This document shows positions 56,107-64,000 of a stretch of 64,000 bases of DNA, one piece after another. The stretch is from Thermomonas flagellata (lineage in GTDB: Bacteria > Pseudomonadota > Gammaproteobacteria > Xanthomonadales > Xanthomonadaceae), in assembly GCF_022419185.1 (NCBI RefSeq), contig NZ_JAJOZK010000005.1, positions 1-64,000 of the forward strand, written 5' to 3'. The notes under the pieces were generated by a model. The model saw nothing but the letters and a program-made list of their open reading frames with translations, searched no databases and had not been told where the DNA came from. Each line of letters starts with the position of its first letter. The stretch's first letter is position 1. Position numbers and translations under genes: made by a program.

Positions 56107-56739
56107 TCAGCGCACGAACAGGCGCACCATCGCCTCGGCGTGCGCCTCGATCGCGGCCGGATCCTGCGGATCGGTCCGCCACACCCGGCGCACCTCCGGC
56201 GCCAGCATGTAGAACAGCGTGGCGCCGCCGACCAGGATGTAGACCAGCGCGGTGACCGAACCGGGCGCGAACACCCCCTCCCGCTGCATGTGCTCGATGA
56301 AGGCGCCGGCGGCATGGCTCATGCGGTCCATGTGGGTGTCCGCGGCCCAGCGGAAGCGCTCGGTGTCGCTGCAGCTCTCCTGCACCATCAGGCGCGCATG
56401 CTCGGGGTGGCGCGCGAAGTAGTAGACGATCTGGCGGATCGCCTCCGCCGCATAGGTCTTGCGCGCATCGGGCGTGTCCAGCGGCATCTTGGGGAAATTC
56501 AGTTCCAGCTCCTGGCGCTCGAACAGGAAGTTCACCGCACTCCGCCACAGGCTTTCCTTGCCGTCGAAGTGGTACTTGATCAGCGCCGGATGGACCCCGG
56601 CGCGGCGCGCGATCTCACGCGTCGAGGCGCCTTCGTAGCCCTTCTCGGAGAACTCGATCAGGGCCGCATCGAGGATGCTGGCGCGGGTGGCTTCGCGCTG
56701 CAGGGCGCGCTTGTTGCGGTTGCTGTCTGGGCGCGGCAT
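56107..56739 (-). CDS. TetR-family transcriptional repressor
   Basis: 210 residues: N-terminal helix-turn-helix (about 17-63; STREIARRAGVHPALIKYHF) and an all-helical ligand domain. Single domain, no odd features. It faces a decayed esterase gene across a 117-bp region containing a perfect inverted repeat, likely its operator. CACAAT lies 6 nt before the ATG, suggesting a leaderless mRNA. Confidence 0.9.
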   Translation of the reverse strand: MPRPDSNRNKRALQREATRASILDAALIEFSEKGYEGASTREIARRAGVHPALIKYHFDGKESLWRSAVNFLFERQELELNFPKMPLDTPDARKTYAAEAIRQIVYYFARHPEHARLMVQESCSDTERFRWAADTHMDRMSHAAGAFIEHMQREGVFAPGSVTALVYILVGGATLFYMLAPEVRRVWRTDPQDPAAIEAHAEAMVRLFVR

Positions 56740-56745
56740 GCCCGG

Positions 56746-56751
56746 ATTGTG
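56746..56751 (-). promoter_or_regulatory. -10-like element placed for a leaderless tetR mRNA
   Basis: Minus-strand CACAAT, then 6 nt, then the ATG at 56739. No Shine-Dalgarno. No clear -35. Confidence 0.4.
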
Positions 56752-56793
56752 CCTGCCGGCCACGGCTGGCGGGAGGGGCTTGCATCCCCGGAA

Positions 56794-56821
56794 ATTTCGT
56801 TGTACGAATGAATAACGAAAT
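56794..56821. promoter_or_regulatory. Perfect 8-bp inverted repeat, probable TetR operator
   Basis: ATTTCGTT (56794-56801) and AACGAAAT (56814-56821) are perfect inverted arms separated by 12 nt. A nested repeat TTCGT-TGT-ACGAA (56796-56808) shares the left arm. This is the most AT-rich patch for kilobases and lies between the repressor gene and the esterase remnant, the usual operator position for divergent TetR regulators. Confidence 0.6.
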
Positions 56822-56856
56822 CGACCAATCCCGGTCGCCCCCGGCAGGTAGAGCAG

Positions 56857-57300
56857 ATGAAGCGGATGCTGCAGGCGCTGGGAGCGATGCCGGCCGCAGG
56901 CTGGCGCTGGCTGCGCGCGGCCTCCACTGCGGGGTTGCTGGTGGCCTCCAGTGGCGCGGTCGCGCTCGAGCCGGGCCGGGTGGTGCAGGTCGAGGGCGGA
57001 CTGCGCTCGTGGGCTGCCTACCTGCCGCACCCGGAACGCGGGATCCCGGCGCATGCGGCCCCGCTGCACGATGCTGCGTTCGCAGGATTGCCGCCAACCC
57101 TGATCTTCTCGGCCGAATACGACATCCTGCACGACGAAGCCGAGGTCTATGCGCAGCGCCTGCGCGAGGCCGGGGTCGCGGTCGAACTGGAGCCGGTGGC
57201 CGGGGTCAACCACGGGTTCCTCGCGCTCGAGGCGGTGCTGCCGCCGGCCGATGCCGCGATGCGCCGGCTCGGGGCCTGGATCGCACAGCGCCTCGCCTGA
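56857..57300 (+). pseudogene. Truncated alpha/beta-hydrolase (HSL/Aes-type esterase) remnant
   Basis: 147 codons. From about residue 50 it matches the last third of hormone-sensitive-lipase-type esterases: WAAYLPHPERGI, PTLIFSAEYDILHDEAEVYA with the acid Asp, and VAGVNHGFLAL with the catalytic His. The N-terminal two thirds, including the HGGG oxyanion loop and the GDSAG nucleophile, are absent. In their place is a short unrelated N-terminus with a hydrophobic stretch. It cannot be a working esterase and looks like an internal deletion product. Confidence 0.72.
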
Positions 57301-57388
57301 GGCGTCGGATGCGGTGCGGTACGCGCCAGGCCGTCAGGCGGGCGGAGCGTGCCGGTGTCGCGGAGGCCACGCCGGCGGAGGAATAAAG

Positions 57389-57412
57389 AAAACCCGGCGT
57401 GCGCCGGGTTTT
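57389..57412. terminator. Bidirectional intrinsic terminator
   Basis: AAAACCCGGCG / CGCCGGGTTTT is a perfect 11-bp stem with a 2-nt apex, giving A and T tracts on either strand. It can end both the plus-strand esterase remnant and the minus-strand tRNA-Ala transcript, whose 3' end is 8 nt away. Confidence 0.85.
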
Positions 57413-57419
57413 CGGGGGA

Positions 57420-57495
<76 letters not shown>

Positions 57496-57507
57496 GTCGG
57501 GACGCGC

Positions 57508-57537
57508 ATTATAGGGAGGCCGGGGCCGGCTTGCCAA
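57508..57537 (-). promoter_or_regulatory. Promoter of tRNA-Ala, overlapping the rnd stop codon
   Basis: Minus strand: TTGGCA (57532-57537), 18-nt spacer, consensus TATAAT (57508-57513). The TAA stop of rnd (57509-57511) lies inside the -10. The hexamer ends 12 nt before the mature tRNA. Confidence 0.7.
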
Positions 57538-58618
57538 CTGCCAGCAGCGGCGCGAGCTCAGGCTCCAACTGCGCGCGTCGCCAGCCGGACAGGGCCGGGG
57601 GCCACGCCGGGCCGTCGAGCAGGGCCTCCAGCAGCCGACGCGGGGCCAGCACGGTCTCCGGCAGGCCGAGCTGTTCGGCCCGGGCACGCACCGCCGCCTG
57701 CAGGGCGCGCAGGCGCTCGCGGTCGCGTTCCTCCGCGCGCGCCAGCGGCGCGTCGGCTTCGTCCGCCAGCGGCGTTGCGATCGCGTCCCAGAGCGCGTCG
57801 CGCAGGCCGCGCGGGGCCTTGGGGCTGGCGTCGAGCACGCGGTCCAGCGCCGCGCGGTCGCGCGGGGCGGCGCGCGCGAGCGCGACCGCCAGTTCGTTGT
57901 CGAGGATCCAGCCGCGCGGGCGGTCCTTCGCGCGCGCCTGCGCGTCGCGCCAACGCAGCAGGCGCAGCAGGCGCCGTTGGCCGGCCTGGTCGAGGAACTG
58001 CGCGCTGCGCAGGGCCAGGTGCGGCCAGCGTTCGCCGCCGTCGCCACCGGCCTGGGCGAGCAGGCGGGCGCTGTCCTCGGCTTCCCACTCGCTGCGGCCG
58101 AGCGCCTGCAGGCGCTGAGCGAGCTGCGCATGCAGCGCGTGCAGGTGGCGGACGTCGGCGGCGGCATAGTCGAGCTGGGCGGCGCTCAATGGCCGGCGCA
58201 GCCAGTCGGAGCGGGTCTCGCCCTTGTCCAGCGTGATGCCGGTGAGCGCCTGCACCAGCTTCTGGTAGCCGAGGCCGGCGCCGAGGCCGGCCAGCGCCGC
58301 GGCCTGCTGGGTGTCGAACAGCGGCGCCGGCGACGTGCCGCAGGCGCGGCCGAGCGCGATCAGATCCTCGCTCGGGCTGTGCATGACCTTGAGCACGCCC
58401 GGATCCGCCAGCAACCCGGCCAGCACCGGCGCGATCCCGGGGGCCAGGGCATCCACCAGCAGGATGGCATCGTCGGCATCGGCCAGCGCGATCTGCACCA
58501 GCGCCAGCTGCGGCCAGTAGGTGCGTTCGCGGATGAACTCGGTGTCCAGCCCGATCACGGGTGGCGGCGCGGCGAGGGCGGCGCGCAGCGCCGCGGGGGT
58601 ATCGATCCAATGGGGCAT
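57509..58618 (-). CDS. rnd: Ribonuclease D
   Basis: 3'-5' exoribonuclease trimming tRNA precursors. 369 residues: DEDDy exonuclease domain (about 1-180) with GLDTEFIRERTYWP, HSPSEDLIAL, and QLDYAAADVRHL carrying the final Tyr/Asp, then HRDC helical repeats (about 200-365). The ATG is 6 nt after a CATAAT hexamer. The gene ends 13 nt before tRNA-Ala, itself an RNase D-type substrate. Confidence 0.93.
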   Translation of the reverse strand: MPHWIDTPAALRAALAAPPPVIGLDTEFIRERTYWPQLALVQIALADADDAILLVDALAPGIAPVLAGLLADPGVLKVMHSPSEDLIALGRACGTSPAPLFDTQQAAALAGLGAGLGYQKLVQALTGITLDKGETRSDWLRRPLSAAQLDYAAADVRHLHALHAQLAQRLQALGRSEWEAEDSARLLAQAGGDGGERWPHLALRSAQFLDQAGQRRLLRLLRWRDAQARAKDRPRGWILDNELAVALARAAPRDRAALDRVLDASPKAPRGLRDALWDAIATPLADEADAPLARAEERDRERLRALQAAVRARAEQLGLPETVLAPRRLLEALLDGPAWPPALSGWRRAQLEPELAPLLAVGKPAPASL

Positions 58619-58624
58619 CGGCCC

Positions 58625-58630
58625 ATTATG
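58625..58630 (-). promoter_or_regulatory. -10-like element placed for a leaderless rnd mRNA
   Basis: Minus-strand CATAAT, 6 nt, then the rnd ATG at 58618. No ribosome-binding site fits between. The same bases contain the plus-strand ATG at 58628 that was rejected as the start of the next gene. Confidence 0.5.
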
Positions 58631-58678
58631 CGGGCGATCGCGTACCCTTGCCCGCATCCGGTGGAGGACGAACGCGGC

Positions 58679-60541
58679 GTGCGTGCGCATTGGGCGATGT
58701 TCCTGCTGCTGGTAGCCGCGGCCAGCGGCTGCCGGCCGGCGCCTGCGCCGCCGGCGACTGCGCCGGCGCAAGCCCAGGCGCCGCCAGCGCCCGGGCGGGT
58801 GCAGATCAGCGGTGACGATGCGCTCGCCCAGCTGCTCAGCTGGCGCTTGCCGGAAGTCGTGCTCGCGCCGGGCGAGGTGGCGCGCGCGCGGGCGCAGGCG
58901 CGGCGCGCGCTGGCCGCCGGCGACCTGTTCGAACATCCCGACTCGGCGCTGCCGCTGCTGTATGCACTGCGCCGCGCCGATCCCGCCGCCGCCGGCGATG
59001 CGCGCCTGCTGGAGGCGGCGCGCTCCGCGCTGCTGCGGCAGGCGGACGCCGCCCTCGCGGCGGCCGACGCCGACCCTGCGGCGTTGCGCGCGGCGCAGCA
59101 GCGCGCGGTGGTCGCGCGCCGCCTGTGGCCCGGGCAGGCCGAGACCGAGGCGCTGGAGGCGCGGGTGCTGGCGGCCGAGCAGGCCTGGCAGTGGAACGCG
59201 CGCGGCGAGGCCTTGCTGGGGGCGGGCGAGATCGGCGATCCGGCGGCCGGCGAGCCCGGCGGTGCGCTCGCGGCCTTCCGCGCGGCGCTGGCGCTGGCGC
59301 CCGGATCGGCGCGCGCGCAGGCCGGATTGGCGGCGATCGAACAGGCCTTGCTCGCGCGTGCGGAAGGCGCGGCGGCCTCCGGCGATTTCGCCGCGGCGGC
59401 CGCTGCGCTGCAACAGGCGGCGCGGGTGCGCGGCGCGGCCGGCGCCGCCGCGGTCGCAGCGGCGAAGGCACGGGTGGAGGCCGCGCGCGAGGCGCGCCTG
59501 CGCGCGCTGCGCGATGCCGGCCTGATCGCGCTGGCCGATCCGCGCGGGCTCGACGTGGCCCGCGGCCACCTCGCGCAGATGCTGCGGATCGGCGATCCCG
59601 CGCATCCGGCCAGCCTCGAGCTGCGCGAGCGCATCGACCTGGCCACCCATTACGGGCTGTTCCGGCCCGGGCAGGTGTTCACCGACGGCCTGGCCGACGG
59701 CGCGCGCGGGCCGGAGCTGGTGGTGGTGCCGCACGGCGCGTTCCGCATGGGGTCGCCCGACGACGATCCGGCCGGCAGCGAGCTGGAGCGTCCGCAGCAT
59801 GCGGTGCGGTTCGAGCGCGGGTTCGCGATGATGCGGCGCGAGGTCACGGTCGGCCAGTTCCGCCGCTTCGTGCAGGCCAGCGGCTACGTGCCGCGCGCGA
59901 CCCAGCGCGGGCATTCGCTGGTGTACGACGCGCGCAGCGGCAATTTCGTGCGCGCCAGCGGGATCGACTGGCGCTCCGGCTACGACGGCCGCCCGGCGGG
60001 CGACGACATGCCGGTGCTGCACGTCGCCGCGCGCGACGCCGAGGCCTACGCCGCCTGGCTGTCGCAGCAGACCGGCGCGCACTACCGGCTGCCGAGCGAG
60101 GCCGAGTTCGAATACGCCCTGCGCGCCGGCAGCCGCAGCCGCTGGCCGTGGGGCGATCGGCCGACCCCGCCGGCGGCCAGCGAGAACCTCGCCGGTGCGC
60201 GCGACGTCTCGCCGCAGGGCCGGCGCTGGGGCAATGCGGTGCCCGACTATGGCGACGGCTGGTGGGGGCCGGCGCCGGTCGGGAGCTTCGCGCCGAATGC
60301 GTTCGGCCTGTACGACATGGACGGCAACGTCAGCGAATGGGTGGCCGACTGCTGGCATGCCGGCTACCGGCGGGCCCCGGCCACCGGCGCGGCCTGGGTC
60401 AATCCCGGCTGCCGCAACCGGCTGTACCGCGGCGGCTCCTGGGCGAGCGCGCCGAGCCAGGCGCGCTCGGCCTGGCGTGCGTTCGGCGGGGTGGATGCCA
60501 CCAATGCGCGGGTCGGCTTCCGGCTGGTGCGTGTATTGTGA
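58679..60541 (+). CDS. FGE/SUMF1-fold lipoprotein
   Basis: 620 residues from a GTG start. I chose it because GGAGG (58663-58667) stands 11 nt upstream and the lipoprotein signal (MFLLLVAAASGCRP) follows at once. An ATG at 58628 lies in a promoter-like sequence. Lipidated Cys near 17, an Ala-rich helical repeat region (about 45-340), then a formylglycine-generating-enzyme-fold domain (about 360-615; GAFRMGSPDDDPAGSELERP, LPSEAEFEYALRAGS, NAFGLYDMDGNVSEWVADCW, RGGSWAS). The copper-binding Cys pair of true FGE after RGGS is absent, so it is not a sulfatase activator. Role unknown. Confidence 0.78.
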   Translation: MRAHWAMFLLLVAAASGCRPAPAPPATAPAQAQAPPAPGRVQISGDDALAQLLSWRLPEVVLAPGEVARARAQARRALAAGDLFEHPDSALPLLYALRRADPAAAGDARLLEAARSALLRQADAALAAADADPAALRAAQQRAVVARRLWPGQAETEALEARVLAAEQAWQWNARGEALLGAGEIGDPAAGEPGGALAAFRAALALAPGSARAQAGLAAIEQALLARAEGAAASGDFAAAAAALQQAARVRGAAGAAAVAAAKARVEAAREARLRALRDAGLIALADPRGLDVARGHLAQMLRIGDPAHPASLELRERIDLATHYGLFRPGQVFTDGLADGARGPELVVVPHGAFRMGSPDDDPAGSELERPQHAVRFERGFAMMRREVTVGQFRRFVQASGYVPRATQRGHSLVYDARSGNFVRASGIDWRSGYDGRPAGDDMPVLHVAARDAEAYAAWLSQQTGAHYRLPSEAEFEYALRAGSRSRWPWGDRPTPPAASENLAGARDVSPQGRRWGNAVPDYGDGWWGPAPVGSFAPNAFGLYDMDGNVSEWVADCWHAGYRRAPATGAAWVNPGCRNRLYRGGSWASAPSQARSAWRAFGGVDATNARVGFRLVRVL

Positions 60542-60576
60542 GCACAGGCCCGCTGCGCGGGCCGGGGAGGGCGGAC

Positions 60577-61485
60577 ATGCGGCAGTATCCCGAGGGCGGT
60601 CAGGGCGCGTCGCGGCGCGGATTCGGTGGGCTGCGGGTGTGGGTGCTGGTGCTGTTCGCCGGCTACGCCGCCTGGTACTGGTTCTCCAACCGCAGCATCG
60701 ACCCGCTGACCGGCGAGGCGGCGGTGATCGACCGCAGCATCTCGCCCGAGGACGAGAAGGCGCTCGGGCTGCAGGCCTACCGCGAGATCCTGCAGCAGGA
60801 GCGGCCGCTGGATCCCTCCGCGCCGGCCGCGCGCCAGATCGCCGGCATCATGCAGCGGCTGGTGGCGAAGGTCCCGGCGGTGACCGACGCCGTGGCCGCC
60901 GAACACGGCCTGGCGGCCAGCCACGTCGAACGCGGCTTCGACTGGCAGGTGAGCGTGCTGCAGTCCGACCAGGCCAATGCCTTCTGCCTGCCCGGCGGCA
61001 AGATGGCGGTCTACACCGGCCTGATCCCGGTCGCGCAGAACGCCGATGCGATGGCGGTGGTGATGGGGCACGAGATCGCGCATGCGCTGCTGCGCCACGG
61101 CGCGCAGCGCATGACCCGCGGCCGCCTCGAGCAGCTCGGCCAGCTGGCCGGCGCGATGAGCGGCATGGACCAGGGCACCCTGCAGGCGGTGATGTCGGCC
61201 TATGGCTACGGCAGCGCGCTGCCCTACGCGCGCAGCCAGGAGACCCAGGCCGACGAACTGGGCTTGCTGCTGGCGGCCGCCGCCTGCTTCGATCCGGCGG
61301 AGGCGATCCCGCTCTGGCAGCGCATGGCGCAGGCGTCAGGCGGGCGCAGCCCGCCCGAATTCGCGTCCACCCATCCCAGCGCCGACACCCGCATCCAGCA
61401 GTTGCAGGCGCTGCTGCCGAAAGCGGAGGCCTACCGCGCGCGGTTCTGCACCTCCGCGCCGTCGCCTGCGGTCGCCGCACGCTGA
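60577..61485 (+). CDS. M48-family zinc metalloprotease, membrane-anchored
   Basis: 302 residues: one N-terminal transmembrane helix (LRVWVLVLFAGYAAWYWF, about 19-36) and a peptidase M48 domain with zinc site HEIAH (165-169) and third ligand Glu in SQETQADELG. NAFCLPGGKMAVYTGL is conserved in Oma1/LoiP/BepA relatives. Topology suggests a periplasmic domain acting in envelope protein quality control. A strong GGGGAGG ribosome site precedes the ATG, 35 nt after the FGE-fold gene. Confidence 0.88.
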   Translation: MRQYPEGGQGASRRGFGGLRVWVLVLFAGYAAWYWFSNRSIDPLTGEAAVIDRSISPEDEKALGLQAYREILQQERPLDPSAPAARQIAGIMQRLVAKVPAVTDAVAAEHGLAASHVERGFDWQVSVLQSDQANAFCLPGGKMAVYTGLIPVAQNADAMAVVMGHEIAHALLRHGAQRMTRGRLEQLGQLAGAMSGMDQGTLQAVMSAYGYGSALPYARSQETQADELGLLLAAAACFDPAEAIPLWQRMAQASGGRSPPEFASTHPSADTRIQQLQALLPKAEAYRARFCTSAPSPAVAAR

Positions 61486-61605
61486 ACGCATGCCGCCGCC
61501 GGTCGTAGCCACGCCCTGCGACCGTCCCGGCCGGTGCCCCGTCCTGAACTGAACCGTTGCCTGCGCGGTGCGCGGGTCGTCGGCGCGCGCACTTGCGCAG
61601 GATCA

Positions 61606-61643
61606 TTCAATGCGTTAATGTGATAGCGCGTTAATACATTGAA
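61606..61643. promoter_or_regulatory. 38-bp dyad, probable HisR operator of the his operon
   Basis: Outer arms TTCAATG (61606-61612) and CATTGAA (61637-61643) are perfect inverted repeats. Inside, TTAA at 61615-61618 and 61631-61634 sit symmetrically, with further matches near the centre. GCGTTAAT also occurs twice in direct orientation 16 bp apart (61612-61619, 61628-61635). Candidate -10 hexamers TAATGT (61616-61621) and TAATAC (61632-61637) lie inside, so binding would block transcription. Confidence 0.6.
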
Positions 61644-61656
61644 GCATGCCCGCACC

Positions 61657-61983
61657 GTGAAGACCCGCACCCACCTCCCGCCCGGACCCGACGCCGACGC
61701 CGGCCTGCGCGCGCTGGCGCAGGTGCTGGCCGCGCTGCGCGATCCGGCTGCGGTCGCGGCCTTCCTGCAGGACCTGTGCACGCCGGCCGAACTGGAGGCG
61801 CTCGCCGACCGCTGGAAGGTGGTGCCGCTGCTGCGCGCCGGCACGCCCTACCGCGCGATCCACGACCGCACCGGCGTCAGCGTGACGACCATCGGCCGGG
61901 TCGCGCGCACCCTCGAACGCGGCGCCGGCGGCTATGCCGCGGCGCTGGCCACCCTGCCTGCCTCCGACCGAGGTTCCCGATGA
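61657..61983 (+). CDS. hisR: TrpR/YerC-family repressor of histidine biosynthesis
   Basis: A 108-residue all-helical Trp-repressor-like protein: [40 protein letters not shown], then the recognition helix region [18 protein letters not shown]. TrpR-family regulators directly in front of hisG are predicted to control his genes (HisR) in Xanthomonadales. GTG at 61657 is preferred. An in-frame TTG at 61639 lies inside the operator. The stop overlaps hisG (ATGA), so it is co-transcribed and autoregulated. Confidence 0.75.
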   Translation: MKTRTHLPPGPDADAGLRALAQVLAALRDPAAVAAFLQDLCTPAELEALADRWKVVPLLRAGTPYRAIHDRTGVSVTTIGRVARTLERGAGGYAAALATLPASDRGSR

Positions 61984-62894
61984 GCCCCCCTCCCGCTCCC
62001 GGCGTGCGCGAACGCCTGCGCATCGCCATCCAGAAGAACGGCCGCCTCAGCGAACCGGCGCGCGCGCTGCTCGGCAGCTGCGGCCTGTCCTGGCGCGAAA
62101 GCCCGGACAAGCTGTTCTGCTACGGCGACAACGCCCCGGTCGATCTCTTGCTGGTGCGCGACGACGACATCCCCGGGCTGATCGACAGCGGCCTGTGCGA
62201 CCTCGGCATCGTCGGCCGCAACGTGCTGCAGGAACAGGCCAGCGAGCGCCGCCGCGCCGGGCGCGGCGCGAACGTGCGCGAGTGGCGCGCGCTCGGCTTC
62301 GGCGGCTGCCGACTGGCGCTGGCGGTGCCGCAGGACTGGGCCTGGCAGGGGCCGGCGCAGCTGCAGGGACGCCGGATCGCCACCTCGTACCCGGCACTCA
62401 CCCGCGACTGGCTGGACGCCCAGGGCGTGCAGGCGGAGGTGGTGGTGCTGTCGGGCTCGGTCGAGATCGCCCCGCGCCTGGGCCAGGCCGACGTGGTCTG
62501 CGACCTGGTCTCCAGCGGCGCGACCCTGGCCGCCAACCAGCTCACCCCGGTGTGCGACCTGCTGCAGAGCGAGGCGGTGCTGGCCGGGCCGGAGGCGGAG
62601 CTCGACCCGACCCTGGCCGAGACCGCGCAGATGCTGCTGCGCCGGATCGACGGCGTGCTGCGCATCCGCGACAGCAAGCTGCTGATGTTCCAGGCCCCGC
62701 GCGCGGCGCTGGCGGACGTGCTGCGGCTGCTGCCGGACGCCGAACCGCCGACCGCCTATCCGGTCGAGGGCCAGGACCTGCTGGCGATGCAGGCCCTCTG
62801 CCATGGGGTGGTGACCTGGCAGCGGCTGGAGGAACTCAAGCGTGCCGGTGCGCGCAGCCTGATGGTGCTGCCGGTGGAGAGGATGCTGGCATGA
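61980..62894 (+). CDS. hisG: ATP phosphoribosyltransferase, long form
   Basis: First histidine step, condensing ATP and PRPP. 304 residues: [46 protein letters not shown], and the PRPP loop region [19 protein letters not shown]-terminal regulatory domain (about 225-304) typical of the hexameric, histidine-inhibited HisG-L form is present, so no HisZ is needed. ATG overlaps the hisR stop and the TGA overlaps the hisD ATG. Confidence 0.95.
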   Translation: MSPPPAPGVRERLRIAIQKNGRLSEPARALLGSCGLSWRESPDKLFCYGDNAPVDLLLVRDDDIPGLIDSGLCDLGIVGRNVLQEQASERRRAGRGANVREWRALGFGGCRLALAVPQDWAWQGPAQLQGRRIATSYPALTRDWLDAQGVQAEVVVLSGSVEIAPRLGQADVVCDLVSSGATLAANQLTPVCDLLQSEAVLAGPEAELDPTLAETAQMLLRRIDGVLRIRDSKLLMFQAPRAALADVLRLLPDAEPPTAYPVEGQDLLAMQALCHGVVTWQRLEELKRAGARSLMVLPVERMLA

Positions 62895-64000
62895 AGACGA
62901 TCGACTGGGATGCGCAGGACGCGGCGGCCCGCGCGCAGTTGCTGACTCGCCCGACCCGCGCGCTGGCGCCGGGCGTGCGCGCGCGGGTGGAGGAGGTGAT
63001 GGCCGACGTGGCCGCGCGCGGCGACGTCGCCCTGCGGGTGCTGACCGAGCACTACGACGGGGTGCGGCTGGAGACGTTCGAGGTCGGCGCGCAGGAGCGC
63101 AGTGCGGCGTTCGCGGCGGTCGGCCCGGCCCTGCGCGCGGCGATCGACGAGGCCGCCGCCCGCATCGAGGCCTTCCACCGCGCCGGCATGCCGCGCGCCT
63201 ACGCGCTCGACACCGCGCCCGGCGTGCGCTGCGAGCGCGTGCTGCGGCCGATCAGCCCGGTCGGGCTGTACGTGCCGGCCGGCAGCGCGCCGCTGCCCTC
63301 GACCGCGCTGATGCTGGCGATCCCGGCGCAGCTGGCCGGCTGCGCGCAGATCGTGCTGTGCACCCCGCCGCGCCGCGACGGCAGCGCCGACCCGGCGGTG
63401 CTGGTGGCCGCCAGCTACGCGCCGAACGCGCGCATCTTCAAGCTCGGCGGCGCGCAGGCGATCGCCGCGATGAGCTTCGGGACCGCCAGCGTGCCGCGCT
63501 GCGAGAAGCTGTTCGGCCCCGGCAACGCCTGGGTGGACGAGGCCAAGCGCCAGGCCGCCGAGCGCCCGGACGGGCCGGCGATCGACATGCCGGCCGGGCC
63601 GTCCGAGGTGCTGGTGATCGCCGATGCCGGCGCCAACCCCGCGTTCGTGGCCGCCGACCTGCTGTCGCAGGCCGAGCACGGCCCCGACTCCCAGGTGATC
63701 CTGCTCAGCGACGACGCCGGCCTGATCGCCGCGGCCGCCGCCGAGGTCGAGCGCCAACTCGAAACCCTGCCGCGCGCCGCGATCGCGCGCCAGGCGCTGG
63801 CGCACTCGCGCCTGATCCGGGTCGCCGACATCGCGCAGGCGGTCGAGCTGAGCAACGACTACGCGCCCGAGCACCTGATCCTGTCGGTGCGCGAGCCGGA
63901 GCGCTGGCTGCCGGCGGTGCGCAACGCCGGCACCGTGTTCCTCGGCGACTACACGCCCGAATCGCTGGGCGACTACTGCAGCGGCAGCAACCACGTGCTG
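62891..64000 (+). CDS. hisD: Histidinol dehydrogenase (partial, cut by window end)
   Basis: 370 codons are visible with no stop. NAD-dependent, zinc-containing enzyme for the last two steps to histidine. Motifs: [80 protein letters not shown], and [10 protein letters not shown] with the catalytic Glu-His. The final visible segment contains [10 protein letters not shown]. About 60-70 C-terminal residues lie beyond the window. Start overlaps hisG (ATGA). Confidence 0.95.
   Translation, partial: MKTIDWDAQDAAARAQLLTRPTRALAPGVRARVEEVMADVAARGDVALRVLTEHYDGVRLETFEVGAQERSAAFAAVGPALRAAIDEAAARIEAFHRAGMPRAYALDTAPGVRCERVLRPISPVGLYVPAGSAPLPSTALMLAIPAQLAGCAQIVLCTPPRRDGSADPAVLVAASYAPNARIFKLGGAQAIAAMSFGTASVPRCEKLFGPGNAWVDEAKRQAAERPDGPAIDMPAGPSEVLVIADAGANPAFVAADLLSQAEHGPDSQVILLSDDAGLIAAAAAEVERQLETLPRAAIARQALAHSRLIRVADIAQAVELSNDYAPEHLILSVREPERWLPAVRNAGTVFLGDYTPESLGDYCSGSNHVL

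Noticed and set aside
58628-58678. ATG at 58628 as start of the FGE-fold lipoprotein
   Set aside because: It would place 17 polar residues before the lipoprotein signal and lies in the rnd promoter. GTG at 58679 follows GGAGG at good spacing.
61639-61656. TTG at 61639 as start of hisR
   Set aside because: It lies within the operator dyad. A GTG at 61657 is downstream of it and keeps the full helical domain.

Overview
This window is very GC-rich bacterial chromosome. It most resembles the family Xanthomonadaceae (Lysobacteraceae; e.g. the Lysobacter, Luteimonas, Pseudoxanthomonas, Xanthomonas group). Supporting features are a glk-edd-pgl-zwf Entner-Doudoroff run, a TrpR-family (HisR-type) regulator in front of hisG-hisD, a 5'-methylthioinosine phosphorylase beside hpt, FHA-GGDEF and TPR-kinase proteins, and GTG starts with ATGA/GTGA overlaps almost everywhere. 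Genus cannot be fixed from the window. Nearly all of it is dense core-genome coding sequence. The only mobile DNA seen is the 3' end of an IS110-type transposase at the left edge.

Layout: 1-5.2 kb, IS remnant then glucokinase/Entner-Doudoroff genes (minus). 5.2-7.1 kb, fabA-fabB (plus), diverging from zwf across two perfect palindromes. 7.1-16.4 kb, a REC-Hpt protein (minus), then a YdbH/YdbL-like envelope pair followed by an acyl-phosphate/acetate kinase/proton-ATPase run, an exported protein and a glycine-zipper lipoprotein. 16.5-22.9 kb, rlmD, CYTH, nagZ, hpt, methylthioinosine phosphorylase, cold shock protein and an AidB-like acyl-CoA dehydrogenase. 22.9-26.3 kb, an ABC exporter operon (minus). 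26.4-35.7 kb, a GAF-GAF-GGDEF-EAL protein, xseA, ispG, and an FHA-diguanylate cyclase divergent from a membrane Ser/Thr kinase. 35.7-40.8 kb, pyrD-murB-DMT transporter, an ALDH7 dehydrogenase and tRNA-Arg(CCT). 40.8-45.8 kb, thrABC with an attenuator encoding a threonine-rich leader peptide. 45.8-49.8 kb, modABC plus a BASS/arsenic-type transporter and a small DMT protein. 49.8-56.1 kb, a murein-peptide cluster (NlpC/P60, dipeptide epimerase, L,D-transpeptidase-like protein, dicarboxylate symporter) and a divergent beta-lactamase-fold hydrolase. 56.1-58.6 kb, a TetR repressor facing a truncated esterase, tRNA-Ala(CGC) and rnd. 58.6-61.5 kb, an FGE-fold lipoprotein and an M48 peptidase. 61.6 kb to the end, hisR-hisG-hisD, cut by the window edge.

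The least ordinary signals are regulatory. The thr leader reads as a textbook 1:2/2:3/3:4 attenuator whose leader-peptide ATG lies at the predicted transcription start. Seven genes carry a -10-like hexamer 6-8 nt before their ATG, suggesting leaderless transcription. Perfect or near-perfect dyads sit upstream of zwf, fabA, hisR and the decayed esterase. A kinase/FHA-cyclase pair may link protein phosphorylation to c-di-GMP. I did not see a clearly new multi-gene defence or mobile system, a CRISPR array, or rRNA. Stretches without genes longer than about 150 bases are 5170-5376, 45550-45842 and 61486-61656, and all three hold the regulatory sites listed.
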